From Semisulcospira habei (taxonomy: Eukaryota; Mollusca; Gastropoda; Semisulcospiridae), in the NCBI GenBank assembly GCA_036245525.1, contig BTPG01000004.1, positions 211,093,507 to 211,157,506 on the forward strand: 64,000 nt of DNA. The letters run 5' to 3'. Below the pieces are notes generated by a model that was not told the DNA's origin, searched no databases, and saw nothing but the letters and a program-made list of their open reading frames with translations. A program made the position numbers and the translations under genes. Numbering within the stretch: the stretch's first letter is position 1; each line of letters starts with the position of its first letter. This document shows positions 1-11,554 of the stretch, one piece after another.

Positions 1-19
1 ACTGAATCTTTGTACTTAC

Positions 20-189
20 TTGGGCAGATGACTCCGGCATCCTCCGTGTGGTCGCAGTTTGTAACCCCAAACCCTGAGTGTCGGCAGGAGGCCAGGTTGG
101 TCTCTGTACCGGTACAAGCCAGATCGTCGATCCAGATAGGACCGATTCCTTGACCCTTCAAGGCCACGCCCACGGCAATGGCGGCAGAT
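20..189 (-). CDS. SRCR domain 5, second-half exon (partial gene)
   Basis: This exon encodes the C-terminal half of a scavenger-receptor cysteine-rich domain, an extracellular ligand-binding module. The motif [16 protein letters not shown] is followed by [12 protein letters not shown], giving the four C-terminal cysteines of the fold. On the minus strand the exon starts after a CAG acceptor and ends at a GTAAGT donor. It starts by completing a codon left in phase 2 by the exon at 2220-2370 and ends in phase 1, as all the domain-end exons of this gene do. It is the last exon visible, so the protein continues left of the window. Membrane anchor and signal peptide cannot be judged. Confidence 0.88.
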
Positions 190-235
190 CTGTAGACAAG
201 CAGATATTCAGGATTTATGGCGAGAATTTTGTTAA

Positions 236-441
236 CTCGTTCTGCCCACGACACACCACAGCAAGATATGGCTCGACCATGATAGTACAAGGGTGGTGGC
301 AGAATAGCTTGGCGCCTGTAGGCGCCAAGCTATTCTGCCACCACCCTTAAACTATTATGGTCGATCTGTCTCCTGAATTGTAATGCAGTTCTCAAAGGAT
401 AGCTCCAAAATGTGGATATTTCGTACCTCGGGCACAATGAG
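236..441. mobile_element. Palindromic TTAA element, family A (A1)
   Basis: A hairpin core at about 272-364 has arms meeting at TTGGCGCC..GGCGCCAA. Flanks are TTAA (232-235) and TTAG (442-445). It lies in the intron between SRCR exons. It belongs to subfamily I, whose core reads AGAATAGC/GCTATTCT. Confidence 0.8.
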
Positions 442-445
442 TTAG

Positions 446-2219
446 TTATATTCCCCAGGATCAAGCATCTCAACACAGTCAGAAAACTGTCTGCAACAGA
501 TACTTTCTGTATGGGCCCTTTGTGTACTGTATTAGAGATTTATGATGTAAGTACAATGCCAAATGTCGAAATTCATCGTTTGGAAGGTGTATTGTTTTTG
601 TTACCCGAGTCGAGGATTTATCGTCTGCATCGACCTTGTTTTGAATTAATATGCATATTTATGAGCCTACGTCACAAGACCAAACCCGGCCGACTATCAG
701 TGTATCGCAGTACTGCAAGTCAAGAGGTCATCGGTGTGGTGTACACACGTGTCAGTGTAAACGTGTACTGATGTTCTCCGGCATCCCTTTGGCGTAATTT
801 TTCACGATAAATTAGAATAAACTTCCATACTCGCTATGCTGTCAAAATCACAATGCGGGTTCCGCCTGACCCGCTAGTATTTACTAGTAAACGATCGTGC
901 TGCGTCGTACACCGAGGGCGTGGCTTATTTGACTCGCAAAGCGAGCCTGCGTCCAATGTACCAAGTTTTGACCTTTGATCCTTTACCCCTCGGAAACACA
1001 CAACGTGTTCCATCATTGAAACATAACATTGGTATTTATACCACTTTCTGCACTGCAGTCAATTTCACATCTCACACATCGAAGTCTACGTAACTGAAAG
1101 CATCATTGAAAAGGACAAATGCACCATCGCAGCACAAACACTACCTCTCTGAATCGAGTGAATGAGAACCCGCACAGACAAAAACATGTTACGACCAGCG
1201 ATGTGCAACTTTGACACACATCGCCGTAGTTTTCACATCTTTGCAGCATAAAATGTGATAACTAGCTCGTAACTATATGATAAAACAGGTATAAAATCTT
1301 GCGAAATCAGTAAGAGATAAATTCTACTGAAGATCATGAATTCTGAAAATCACTAGCGCTCGCGGAACTATAGGAAGATCGACAAAGACCGTAGATTACT
1401 TACTGATTCAGCAGAAAAGGGGCAAATTCTAGGTGGGCGGTCAATCCAAGCTCTTGCTTTACGCGTTGTCACATGTCTATATTCCCTTGTCCGATGTCAG
1501 TTCTACTTAGGGGTATCTTGTCTCTCTTCCTCTTTCTTCTCTTCAATTCCGAGCCTGTCATTGTCGGCGCAAGTCGATGATACTTTCTTGTTTCTTCGCT
1601 GGTTCATCCGCCATCTTCTCTCTGATTGGTTATAATTATGCAGATGACCTAAGGTCGTATAGAATAGTTAAGACGTCATCTACCATCGCCTATCAGAAAC
1701 AATCTTTTCACGTATCAGTCACAAGATTCCCGTGGGCCTCTTTTCGTTTTGAACGGACGAAAGAAAGCATTTGGTGGGGCAATAGGATGGTCACTGTCTA
1801 AGTGGGTATGTATACTGAATCCCAGTAAACGCTTTTTGCGAACTGAAGCCTTAAAAAGGGCCGGGCGTGCCCCTTTAATAGCTTTTATTGTAATACAGTC
1901 AGACACACTTCACATACTTAGTTTCTTTGTTTGTTTGTTTGGTTGGTTGGTTGGTTGGTTGCTTGGTTGGTTGTTTGCTTGCTTGCTTGGTTTTTTTTTT
2001 GTTTGTATAGGAGGGGGTAATGTTTTTTGTTGTTTGTTGCTGACTGTTATTGTTCTTGCTGTTGTTGATGATGATAATGTCGTTGTTATTAATGTTGACG
2101 AAGATGTTCTCCTTTTTGTTGTTGCTGTTACCGTAAATGTACGTTTACCCCCGATGCTGTTGTCTGTCAGAGATACGGCAACATATCATTGCGTACGAGA
2201 TCGTGTCACTGTTCTGTAC
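446..2219. other. SRCR intron sequence, no gene recognised
   Basis: Several open frames exist but none resembles a known protein or has convincing codon structure. A TTGG/TTGC low-complexity stretch lies at about 1935-1995 and T-rich triplet repeats follow. I see nothing else that I can name. Confidence 0.5.
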
Positions 2220-2370
2220 CCGTTTAATCCGAGTTGTGTGCAGATGACTTTGGCGTCATTATTGTCGAAGCTGTCGTCGCACACCGTTCCCCAGCTACTG
2301 TTGTAAAACACCTCCACCCTTCCCTGGTTGTTGCTGTCGCCCACAAGCCGTACCTGCAGTGACGAGTAAC
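2220..2370 (-). CDS. SRCR domain 5, first-half exon
   Basis: This exon encodes the N-terminal half of the fifth SRCR domain: [16 protein letters not shown], then [10 protein letters not shown] and [10 protein letters not shown]. The acceptor (TTTTTTCGCAG) and the donor (GTACAG after AACGG) give phase 1 at entry and phase 2 at exit, matching the second-half exon at 20-189. With two cysteines here and four in the partner, the domain has six, which is the group A pattern. Group A domains are known to be encoded by two exons, as seen here. Confidence 0.9.
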
Positions 2371-2439
2371 CTGCGAAAAAAGAGGGGTGGGTTACATGCA
2401 TTGACTTAGGAATCCGGGAAGCCAGCTACCGGTGGGCAA

Positions 2440-2532
2440 AAGGTCATCGGACCGACATTGGCCGCTGAAAGCCCGCGCACATTCGTGCGCGGGCTTTCAG
2501 CGGCCATCGTCGGCCCGATGACCTTCGCTTGC
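2440..2532. mobile_element. Palindromic element, family C (C1)
   Basis: A near-perfect inverted repeat: outer arms read AAAGGTCATCGGACCGAC and its reverse, and the GC-rich centre is CCGCGCAC..GTGCGCGG. Other copies of the same arm are near 6945, 7200, 24936, 26960 and 54718. Confidence 0.75.
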
Positions 2533-2539
2533 TGAGTGT

Positions 2540-3139
2540 ATACATCTGGACATATATAGTACAGCAAGATTTTCCTTTGCTGGCCTAGATAAACGTATGC
2601 TTGGGCCAAGCCATCTCTCGGTCCTGGCCTAAATAAAAGAATACTTGGGCCTTACCGCCATAAGGTCCCACCATCACGTCGCATAGAGAAGATTTTGTTT
2701 GAACCACAGATACAGGCAAAGCATCATTATCATCTCTTCCAATGTTTTCATATTCGACAAAATATTCCCACTGTAGTTTTCATTATATAGTAACAATCTC
2801 TCACTAAATGCACCGCATCCCCATCCCCGGCCAGCCCTTCCTCCCTTCCACCGCCATTCCCCTCCCCCGCTGGATTTATTACAAAGTTTGGGCCATACCT
2901 CTACCGGAAACCTTTCTACGCTACTTTATTGTCTACTGTAAAGTCCAGAATCAATCAGCACGCAGCTGCCATGACAATGGGGGTTTTCATGTCCTCGTCT
3001 ATTACAGGGGTAAAGGGGAAAACGTTCTCAGCAACCCAAGAGGAGGCAGGGCATATAGCTCTCAACAGACGTCAAAAATGTATAAGTTAGTCAAACACTG
3101 TACCTGTTTCAACGAAAACAGTGGACTAAAAATTCCGAA
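2540..3139. other. SRCR intron sequence, nothing recognised
   Basis: There is no splice-bounded exon or known domain. The phrase TGGCCTA..TAAA..TACTTGGGCC occurs twice (about 2580-2660), an old local duplication. Confidence 0.4.
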
Positions 3140-3210
3140 CAACGAGAGATATAATCCTCATGAGCCCCCGCAGTTGCGAGGGCTCATGAGGGAATACCTC
3201 TTGCTGACAC
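3140..3210. mobile_element. Palindromic element core, family B (B1)
   Basis: The inverted repeat CTCATGAGCCCCCGCA..TGCGAGGGCTCATGAG is followed by CCTCTTGC, the family B signature. The arms have a few mismatches. Confidence 0.7.
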
Positions 3211-3309
3211 TACCTTGAATCCACGTGCATTGGCGTTGAATCCACGAAGATTGCAGAAACACAGTCTGCGTCCGATGGCATTGAACGGCTTATTCCGCCG
3301 TTTTCGTCA

Positions 3310-3567
<258 letters not shown>

Positions 3568-3659
3568 TCAAGGACGTTGTCAACCACTTGTGCATGCAGT
3601 CCACGGGTGCTGTAAACAGCATCCCAGCGGACTGCTTGCACAAGGGGAAAAAAAATCGA

Positions 3660-3840
3660 GAGCACTTTGAAAGTTTAAGAAGAAATCATCGGTCAAGGAC
3701 AAACTGAAGGTCAAGAATAGACTCAAGTTCAAGGATAAGTCGAAGGTCAAGGATAAATAGTAGGTCAAGAAAAAAATATGTTAATGGCAAAAGTGAAGAT
3801 CGAATAATATTTGAACGTGAAGGATAAATAGAAGGTCGTC
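3660..3840. repeat. Degenerate AAGGTCAAGGATAA tandem repeat
   Basis: The phrase GGTCAAGGATAAA and close variants recur about every 20-25 bases across this intron segment. Confidence 0.55.
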
Positions 3841-4180
3841 TATATGGTGTTTAGTTAACAAATATGTTCGTTGTCATTGTTAGCACCTAAAATATAACGG
3901 GGTTTTCACCAAGTTAATTACTTAACTCATTTAGCCCCGACACACCACAGCAAGACATGATTCGTACGAGAGGTCACCTGCCATTAAAGACCACCATTTA
4001 GGTGACTGTAGATGGATGTCTATAATGACAGGTGACAGGTGACACTTTATCCCTTCAAGACTTCTCCTGCAAGAGCACCTGTCTTTTAAAGGCCATTTTT
4101 TTTCTTGTAACAGATTTTACTCTATTCGGACGGATGCAGGCGGAATACAAACGAACATCACCACCATAATGAAAACGTAC

Positions 4181-4337
4181 GTGTTGAAGCCGAGCTGCCT
4201 ACAGACGACCATAGCAATTGCGTTAGTGGCGTAGTCGTCACACACTGTTCCCTGCTGTCCATTCACTGTGGCCAGCAATCGGCCGGAAGTACCCCCTCCA
4301 TCTATAGACGGCACGATTCGCAGGGCATTTCCGGGAG
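4181..4337 (-). CDS. SRCR domain 4, first-half exon
   Basis: This exon encodes LRIVPSIDGGGTSGRLL, then QQGTVCDDY and VVCRQLGFNT, the N-terminal half of domain 4. It is bounded by an acceptor (TTTTCTCCACAG) and a GTACGT donor, with phase 1 in and phase 2 out. The usual GRVEV motif is replaced by GRLLATV and the conserved W before GTVCDD by Q, so this is the most diverged of the five domains. The two cysteines needed at this end are kept. Confidence 0.87.
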
Positions 4338-4400
4338 CTGTGGAGAAAACAGAGAGATGAGACATTTAAAAATAGCATCTTTATTGGGGCAATATTCAGT

Positions 4401-4522
<122 letters not shown>

Positions 4523-4816
4523 TTAATTATTAATGATTATTAATTAGGCTTGAGACTGGAGATCTCTTTTCCTGCGTTACGTTCACCGTTGGTACAGTCT
4601 CGGATAGAGGCAACTGTGACGAGTCATAATCTGACGTCACGCAAGTCGTGACGCCATGCACAGTAACAAACACATTGTATGACGTCACATTATGACGTAT
4701 TGCCTCTGTCTGTGTCCCACTGAGACAGTGGGAAGTCAGGGTCTGCATTCAAGAAAACGTGAGGTGAAAAACATTTGAAATATTAAATAGATCATCTATG
4801 TTTATATACATATTAT

Positions 4817-4979
4817 AAGTTATTGATCGGAGGGGTTCGCTACACCGACCGTTGTAGGCCTGAGGGAGGTCAAAGGAATCATTGTACCCCGAAGGCCGAA
4901 GGCCTGAGGAGTACAATGATTCCTTTGACCCTCTGAAAGCCTACAAGGGTCCGTGCAGCGAACCCCTCCGACCAATAAC
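4817..4979. repeat. 163-bp palindrome, family G (single copy here)
   Basis: The arms begin TTATTGATCGGAGGGGTTCG and end as the near-exact reverse complement at 4979. Inside, GTCAAAGGAATCATTGTAC is mirrored. The spacer is only about 20 bp. No TTAA flank is visible and no second copy occurs in this window. Confidence 0.85.
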
Positions 4980-5346
4980 GTATTTGTTTTCATTCCTCCA
5001 CTATTTTCGTAAAAGAAATCAAGAAGACATCTTCCGACCTGGATCACGCCAGAAATGACTGACGTCAAAGGAATATGCATTTATATATAATAGACTGATG
5101 ACGTAATTTAAAATATTTCATGACGTTGCCATCTCCAGTACTGAGTGCTTGTTGTTTCGAACAACACTATGCAACCTTTTACTTTAGAATGTTTTGGTGA
5201 TCTTTTATAGAACAAAACTCGCATCCAAGATGCGTCATCGAGAGGGCTACAAAACGTCCGCCATTTTTCGCTACAGGGATTTTTATATTACGGTCACATG
5301 GTACGGTTTGCGCTAACGTAATTGGTCGTGTGACGTAGGGAGAAAA

Positions 5347-5475
<129 letters not shown>

Positions 5476-5652
5476 AATATTTTTTAACTACTCAAATGTA
5501 GGTACACTTACATATAGATACTGCAGACCCAAAACAACAATGCGTGGTCACTTGTTATTTCTAGCCAATTGACTGCTAGTGATGGCAAACTGCATCTGTG
5601 AAATCAGTGCAAAACAGCTGCCCTAGCTGTCGACTGAACAGAGATACAAAGT

Positions 5653-5732
5653 GGCATCAGCAAGAGGCATGCATCCTTATAAGCCCCCGCAACTGCGGGG
5701 GCTTATGAGGACGCATGCCTCTTGCTGATGCC
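5653..5732. mobile_element. Palindromic element core, family B (B2)
   Basis: An almost perfect 80-bp palindrome: GGCATCAGCAAGAGGCATGC to its reverse complement, with the centre CCCCCGCAACTGCGGGGG. It is one of the least decayed copies of family B. Confidence 0.85.
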
Positions 5733-5877
5733 AAGGGTAAAGGTGTCCGCTGAAGTATGATTTATTTTTTTCGCGTCTAAAACACACAAAAAAATGCAGG
5801 TAATAAGCAACGAACAAACCGACAATGGTACCTAATTGTTGACTAGAAAAGAAAACCTGATAAAGTGTTTGACTCAC

Positions 5878-6041
5878 GCGTGCAAGAGACGCCCACATCT
5901 TCTCTGTGTGTGCAGTCGTTGACCCCCCAGGGTTTGAGAGTACAGTTCAGCAGGCTAGGCTCACTCCCTAAACATCTGACGTCATCCAGCCAAATGGGCC
6001 CGCGTCCGCCGGGGTACTGTCTAGCATTGAGCGCGGTTCCT
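5878..6041 (-). CDS. SRCR domain 3, second-half exon
   Basis: This exon encodes GPIWLDDVRCLGSEPSLLNC, then WGVNDCTHREDVGVSC, the C-terminal half of domain 3 with four cysteines. A TTTTCCCCCAG acceptor and a GTGAGT donor bound it. It enters in phase 2 and exits in phase 1. The WLDDV and HREDVGV motifs are canonical for the family, so the fold should be intact. Confidence 0.9.
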
Positions 6042-6059
6042 CTGGGGGAAAATATTTCT

Positions 6060-6420
<361 letters not shown>

Positions 6421-6510
6421 CGTAATGCGATTTATAGCGCATTATAATATATGTATTTAGTTACGTGCGCATGATCTTTCAGCAAGCAGAATAAGCAAGG
6501 TCGCATTTAA

Positions 6511-6582
6511 CTCATTCGAGACGTGCCGCACGCGGATACGCGGCTAAAGCCGCGTATCCGGATGCGGCGCGTCTCGAATGAG
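6511..6582. mobile_element. Palindromic TTAA element, family D (D1), complete
   Basis: A 72-bp element bounded by TTAA at 6507-6510 and 6583-6586. Its terminal inverted repeat is CTCATTCGAGACGTGCCGC and its hairpin centre GCGGCTAAAGCCGC. It is too short to code for anything, so it must be mobilised in trans. Confidence 0.85.
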
Positions 6583-6944
6583 TTAATTTATTTTCCCTTT
6601 TATCACCTCTTTTCATGACACATTTATCATATGTGTACAGTGAAAAATGATCTTATATCAAACACTGAGAAATATGAAGGAAAAAAATAATAATCAAGTA
6701 AGAACAACGTAATTGAATCAGAATCTGAATCTAAATCTAAATCTAAATCAGTCAATCAATCTATCAATCGATCGGTCAATCGATCGAACGACCAATCAGT
6801 CAATCAATCAATCAATCAACATTGTATGCCGGTCTATGACTTTGGACCCTTACAGCAGTTAAGTAAAAAAAAAAAAAAAAAAAAAAAAAAGCGCAGAACA
6901 ATGTATCTAGCTTTATTTAAAGACGAGAAAATCATACCAAGTGC

Positions 6945-7042
6945 GCAAAAGGCTATCGGACCGAAATCAGCCGCTGTGGGCCCGCCAACAATCGTGAGCG
7001 CGCCCTCTGAGGCCGACTTAGGCCAGATGGCCTTTGCGTACT
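6945..7042. mobile_element. Palindromic element, family C (C2), decayed
   Basis: The arms GCGCAAAAGGCTATCGGACC and GGCCAGATGGCCTTTGCG bracket a GC-rich centre. Arm mismatches are more frequent than in C1. Confidence 0.6.
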
Positions 7043-7199
7043 ACGAAATTATTTGTTTAATGATATTAATTCATTTTAAAGTACGTAATTAATTCGAGAA
7101 GTGATGTGCTTAATTTACACCGCGCGTCCGGATTCGACTTACTCGATTACGTGTATTATCATCAGTATCGTCGGAGTGTCAGATCTATGCAAAGTTTTC

Positions 7200-7295
7200 A
7201 TACCAGTGAGCAAAGGTTTCGGGCCGACGTCGGCCGCGGTTGGCCCGCGCACGGCCGAGCGCGGGCCAACCGCGGCCGACGTCAACCCGAGGATC
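7200..7295. mobile_element. Palindromic element, family C (C3)
   Basis: The inner arms GACGTCGGCCGCGGTTGGCC and their reverse complement are perfect around CGCGCACGGCCGAGCGCG. The outer arms are more diverged. Confidence 0.7.
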
Positions 7296-7346
7296 CTTGA
7301 CTTATTCAGTGAAACCACCAATGCGAAACCACTCATGATTGCTCAC

Positions 7347-7503
7347 CCGCCGTAACCCAGCATTCTGCAGACCACCGTCGCAGCCTGGCTGCCAAAGCTG
7401 TCGTCACACACGGTCCCCCATTTTCCGAACAACATGACCTCCACGCGACCTTGGTACCGGTTAAGGCCCCCGCTAAGCCTCACCTGCATCGTCACGGCGC
7501 TAC
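7347..7503 (-). CDS. SRCR domain 3, first-half exon
   Basis: This exon encodes [30 protein letters not shown] and [10 protein letters not shown], the N-terminal half of domain 3. The acceptor CAG lies directly against a (CAT)n microsatellite (7507-7536), so the branch and pyrimidine region is made of ATG repeats on the coding strand. That is an unusual acceptor and could splice inefficiently. The donor is GTGAGC. Phase 1 in, phase 2 out. Confidence 0.88.
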
Positions 7504-7506
7504 CTG

Positions 7507-7537
<31 letters not shown>

Positions 7538-7650
7538 TGTTGTTGTTGTTGTGGTGTTGTTATATTATCATCATTAGCATCATCATCATCATCATCATAA
7601 TCATTAGTAGTAGTTGTAGTAGTAGTAGTAGTAGTAGTAATAGCATTATT
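7507..7650. repeat. CAT, GTT and GTA triplet repeats
   Basis: Consecutive short trinucleotide tracts: (CAT)10, GTTGTT, (CAT)n, (AGT)n, then ATT. Confidence 0.9.
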
Positions 7651-7901
7651 ATTATTAAGCATCACCATCTTTAAATGCATTTTTGTTGTTGCTGTTGGTA
7701 TCATTACTAATCAAAATGTCCTTTTATAAGGCGTCAGTAACGATTGAGCAGCAGTTGTGGGGAGTGGGTTGGATACTAGTTCAAGGGTGGTACAACTGTG
7801 GCCGAGCCAGTTTTCCTAGCTGTGGTGTCTAAAAGTGTGACTGTAAAATACAACACTTGTATTATTTAAGTAAATCAAAGAATCAGCGAAATGTCATTTA
7901 A

Positions 7902-8107
7902 CCCTTTTAGCCCCAAGGTCCCATTTCCCAAATTTTGGAAGTGTTACTTAACAAATCTATACTAGCTGCAGGAGGTGGACTGACCATGATAATTCAAGGG
8001 TAGTGCCAGATTAGCTTGGCGCCTGAAGGCGCCAAGCTAATCTGGCACCACCCTTGAATTATCATGGTCAATTAATCTCCTCCTGTAGGGACTCGGGGCT
8101 AAAAGGG
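7902..8107. mobile_element. Palindromic TTAA element, family A (A2), complete
   Basis: A 206-bp element between TTAA at 7898-7901 and TTAA at 8108-8111. The terminal inverted repeat CCCTTTTAGCCCC / GGGGCTAAAAGGG is perfect. The hairpin core (about 7985-8070) is nearly perfect and uses the subfamily II arms AGATTAGC/GCTAATCT. This is the clearest full-length copy. Confidence 0.88.
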
Positions 8108-8334
8108 TTAACAAGGGGAAACCTTTCTGACACATTGGTCAGTTTTCAAGCGAACCGTCGAAGCAAAATGGAGCATACAGCAAAACAAAACACAAAAAAA
8201 ACGTCTCCAAAAAGCACAAATCTATGCCTTTCGCAGATTTTCGCAGTGTTGTCTATGCCTGTGATAGAAGCTGATTACCCGCATACTTCGCTCCCGTTCA
8301 TTGTAAATGTAACCTCCCTACCCTAATAACTTAC

Positions 8335-8528
8335 CTGGCTGCACCGGAAGACACATCACGCCAGCGTCCTCTCTGTGATCGCAGTTGTTCTGGCCCCATG
8401 GCTTGTGGATGCAACCTGACACGCCAGTTTCTGTTCCCGTGCATGTCACGTCATCAAGCAGAATGCTGAGCGCCGTATTCCCCGTGCCGTTTGAAAAGTA
8501 GGATGAGGTTATTGGGATTCCGATGGTC
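8335..8528 (-). CDS. SRCR domain 2, second-half exon
   Basis: This exon encodes SILLDDVTCTGTETGVSGC, then KPWGQNNCDHREDAGVMC, the C-terminal half of domain 2, plus a short tail LPVQP that links to domain 3. At 194 nt it is the longest of the SRCR exons because of an extended first loop (TSSYFSNGTGN, with a possible N-glycosylation site NGT). The acceptor is CAG after GTTTTT and the donor GTAAGT, in phase 1. Confidence 0.9.
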
Positions 8529-8623
8529 CTGAAAAACGAGGCAAGGTCATGTGTTGACTAAATTTAAGGTCACTGATTGGTATTTTATATTAGACGCGCA
8601 GTTTGTGAACTGTAGATAAGGTT

Positions 8624-9801
8624 GGTTACAAAGTAAAGTAGATAATGGCACTGTCAGGGGAGAGAAATGTGGATGATCGACCAGTGATCATAGATCTACT
8701 GTAGCCAAAGCAAAAAAAAAAAACAACAGATAGGAAACCGAGAGGGCGCTAAAAAAGTGACTGAAAGCAATGCATATGGAAGCCCCCCCGAAGGGGGGCG
8801 TATCACATATCCCACTGTTCCAGCCACTCAGTGCATGGAAATTTAAATCTAGGTCCCCCCGAGGGGGTCCAGATATTAAGCCGGTGTGGACAGCTGTTTC
8901 GGTCTTGGCGACCTCTTCAGCACACCATCGGCGATACTGGAGGAGGCAGGAATTTCTGCCTACCTGCAAAGAACACCACATATTACTGTGGTGTCTGCAG
9001 GGGCATACATACCATGCCACCACCTAGAGCTAAATTTCCATGCACCCTAAAAGAGAACCTACCAAAAGGGGGGAAGGGGTTGCAGTCGATATTGTAGTAG
9101 TAAATGAAAAGAAAAGGGGAGACTGCCAGTGCCAATATTTTAGGAAGGTTACAAAGTAAAGTAGATAATGGCACTGTCAGGGGAGAGAAATGTGCATGAT
9201 CGACCAGTGATCATAGATCTACTGTGGCCAAAGCACCAAAAAAAAACAAAAAAAAAAAAAAAAAAAAAAAACAAAGAAAAAAACAGATAGGAAAGAGAGA
9301 GGGCGCTAAAAAAGTGACTGAAAGCAATGCATATTGAAGCCCCCCCCCCCCCCCCCGAAGGGGAGCGTATCACATATCCCACTGTTCCAGCCACTCAGTG
9401 CATGGAAATTTAAATCTAGGTCCCCCCGAGGGGGGTCCAGATATTAAGCCGGTGTGGACAGCTGTTTCAGTCTTGGCGACCTCTTCAGCACACCATCGGC
9501 GATACTGGAGGAGGCAGGAATTTCTGCCTACCTGCAAAGAACACCACATATTACATATTTGCAGGTAGGCAGAAATTCCTGCCTCCTCCAGTATCGCCGA
9601 TGGTGTGCTGAAGAGGTCGCCAAGACCGAAACAGCTGTCCACACCGGCTTAATATCTGGACCCCCCTCGGGGGGACCTAGATTTAAATTTCCATGCACTG
9701 AGTGGCTGGAACAGTGGGATATGTGATACGCCCCCCTTCGGGGGGGCTTTCATATGCATTGCTTTCAGTCACTTTTTTAGCGCCCTCTCTCTTTCCTATC
9801 T

Positions 9802-9844
<43 letters not shown>

Positions 9845-9975
9845 TGCTTTGGCCACAGTAGATCTATGATCACTGGTCGATCATGCACATTTCTCTCTCC
9901 TGACAGTGCCATTATCTACTTTACTTTGTAACCTTCCTAAAATATTGGCACTGGCAGTCTCCCCTTTTCTTTTCA
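8624..9975. mobile_element. Compound foldback element, family H
   Basis: The 13-bp direct repeat TGTAGATAAGGTT flanks the unit (8611-8623 and 9976-9988), which looks like a target-site duplication. Inside, a first unit (8624-about 9100) is followed by a second partial copy (from about 9145). That copy is inverted onto itself: about 9104-9547 pairs with about 9553-9975 almost perfectly. Open frames of 90 aa on both strands arise from this symmetry. It sits in the intron between SRCR domains 2 and 3. Confidence 0.75.
9793..9843. repeat. Poly-T tract inside the foldback element
   Basis: A T run of about 50, the counterpart of the A-rich tract at 9238-9285 in the other arm. The two tracts differ in length, which shows replication slippage after the arms formed. 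Confidence 0.9.
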
Positions 9976-10174
9976 TGTAGATAAGGTTATTACAGGATTC
10001 TGTTTCTGCTATGAGGTCAAGATAATTAATGTCTTTGGTCAGTTAGGTCAAGGTCATTGATTAGGTCGCAATAGAAAACTGATCTTGTACCTTGTTCTCA
10101 ACAAAACGAATAATTAAAATTATTATCATTTCATAAATAAATTTATTATTTTTATAAATGAATCGCTCAGTCAA

Positions 10175-10186
10175 ACTATCACTCAC

Positions 10187-10224
<38 letters not shown>

Positions 10225-10268
10225 CAATAAATCAATCAACCAACCAACCAATCAATCAATCAATCAAT
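10175..10268. repeat. (AATC)n microsatellite
   Basis: An ATCA tetranucleotide repeat, abutting the donor side of the SRCR exon at 10271. It supplies the first intron bases on the minus strand. Confidence 0.95.
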
Positions 10269-10270
10269 AC

Positions 10271-10430
10271 CCCGTGAGTCCCAGCTGTCTGCAGGCCACC
10301 TGCGCTGCCTTGTCGTCCCAGTGATCGTCACAAATCGTCCCCCACTGGCCGCTGTGCTGAATCTCCACGCGGCCCTCGTGATTGTTGTTCCCGCCGATCA
10401 GTCGGATCGGATCTATCTGTCCTGAAATGC
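10271..10430 (-). CDS. SRCR domain 2, first-half exon
   Basis: This exon encodes [30 protein letters not shown] and [10 protein letters not shown], the N-terminal half of domain 2 and the best match to the family consensus in the window. An acceptor TAG at 10431-10432 and a donor GTATTG (made of the AATC repeat) give phase 1 in and phase 2 out. The short linker ISGQIDP joins it to domain 1. Confidence 0.92.
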
Positions 10431-10739
10431 CTACAGGTGGAAGAGGCCGAAACGAGATAGAGTCACGGGTACACCTCACCCGCAGAAACCAGGGTGAAAC
10501 AGACTATTTCCGCAAATCTGCCGTTTCATTGCAAAAGCCAGTATGTCCACTTTTGTGAAAAGCGTAATTTTCATTGTTTTAACAATGAAAATTTCATTTT
10601 TCTCAAACATGGACGTGCTGGCATCAGTTTTGGCTTTTTGGTTGGCGTTAAATGAACAAAAATTTCATCAACAAGATATAGAGTCCACTGGCAGGGAAGG
10701 GGTTAATGGTTATCGTATATTAGCGTGGAGTTCCAGGCA

Positions 10740-11000
10740 CATTGCTTAGTTTGGGGTTTAACGTCCACGACACCGGAGTGATAATGGACGGCCCTGACGG
10801 GCTTGTTATGGGGGGCAGGGACAGCTATTGCCTATGGAGTACGACCTAAACACCGATCAGTTCGGCAGCACAGCAACTGTGCCACTTTGATTTACCAGGA
10901 CCTTTAACGGACATGCTATCTGAACAAACCCGTCGCTTTGTCTGAGTTCCAGGCCCACTGTAGGCCTGTGATACAAACACTGAACAGTGAACGAAGTGAC
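10740..11000. repeat. SINE-like fragment with GTTTAACG motif
   Basis: TTAGTTTGGGGTTTAACGTC opens a stretch that resembles the TTTGGGTTTAACGCCG block also seen at 23050, 33970, 35345 and 61645. Such blocks are typical of molluscan SINE cores. The call rests on that shared motif only. Confidence 0.4.
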
Positions 11001-11554
11001 TGATGACAGGACTGCCTCTTATTGTACGCACTAGACTTGCTTCGAGTTGGCAAAAGCCATTATGTTCACATCTTGCGAACAGCGATATTTTCAATCTATT
11101 ACGTAGGCCCTTTATCGAGAATTTTGCTCTTTTTTTACAATAATGATCATGCTGGCTTTAGGAAGATCAGGATGGGCAGGGTTATGAGTATACCACCAAA
11201 ACATGCGAGTGGCACAGGAAACAGTTAGTTAGTGCTTTAATATCCGACTATTTTTGTAAGTAAAGCGTTATTAAAGTAATAACTTATATGATACTGTTGA
11301 TAGTCAAACGTCAAAACAAAAGTTCATGCATTACAGCAGCTGTTTAGTAAATCCGTGTATAAAATGGCCGCCATTTTTAGGAAATTCATGAAAAGCCTGG
11401 ATTTTTTTTTTTTTTTCTTTATAATTTCGTGTAATGACTGGGGGGACACAGGCAGTTCGTGTATTTCCTGAATGGTGTAGAAAGTTCATGAATTTCCTGA
11501 CTTCATGGATTGACTGTAACATGTATACGACCTTTCAGTTATCATCATCCATAC

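Noticed and set aside
272..364. Rho-independent terminator or microRNA gene call for the palindromes
   Set aside because: This is eukaryotic DNA, and the hairpins are a dispersed family with transposon-type ends, so a terminator reading is wrong and a microRNA call has no expression evidence.
8688..9726. Repeated 85-111-codon frames on both strands
   Set aside because: They come from the mirrored arms of the foldback element; identical peptides appear on both strands because of the symmetry.
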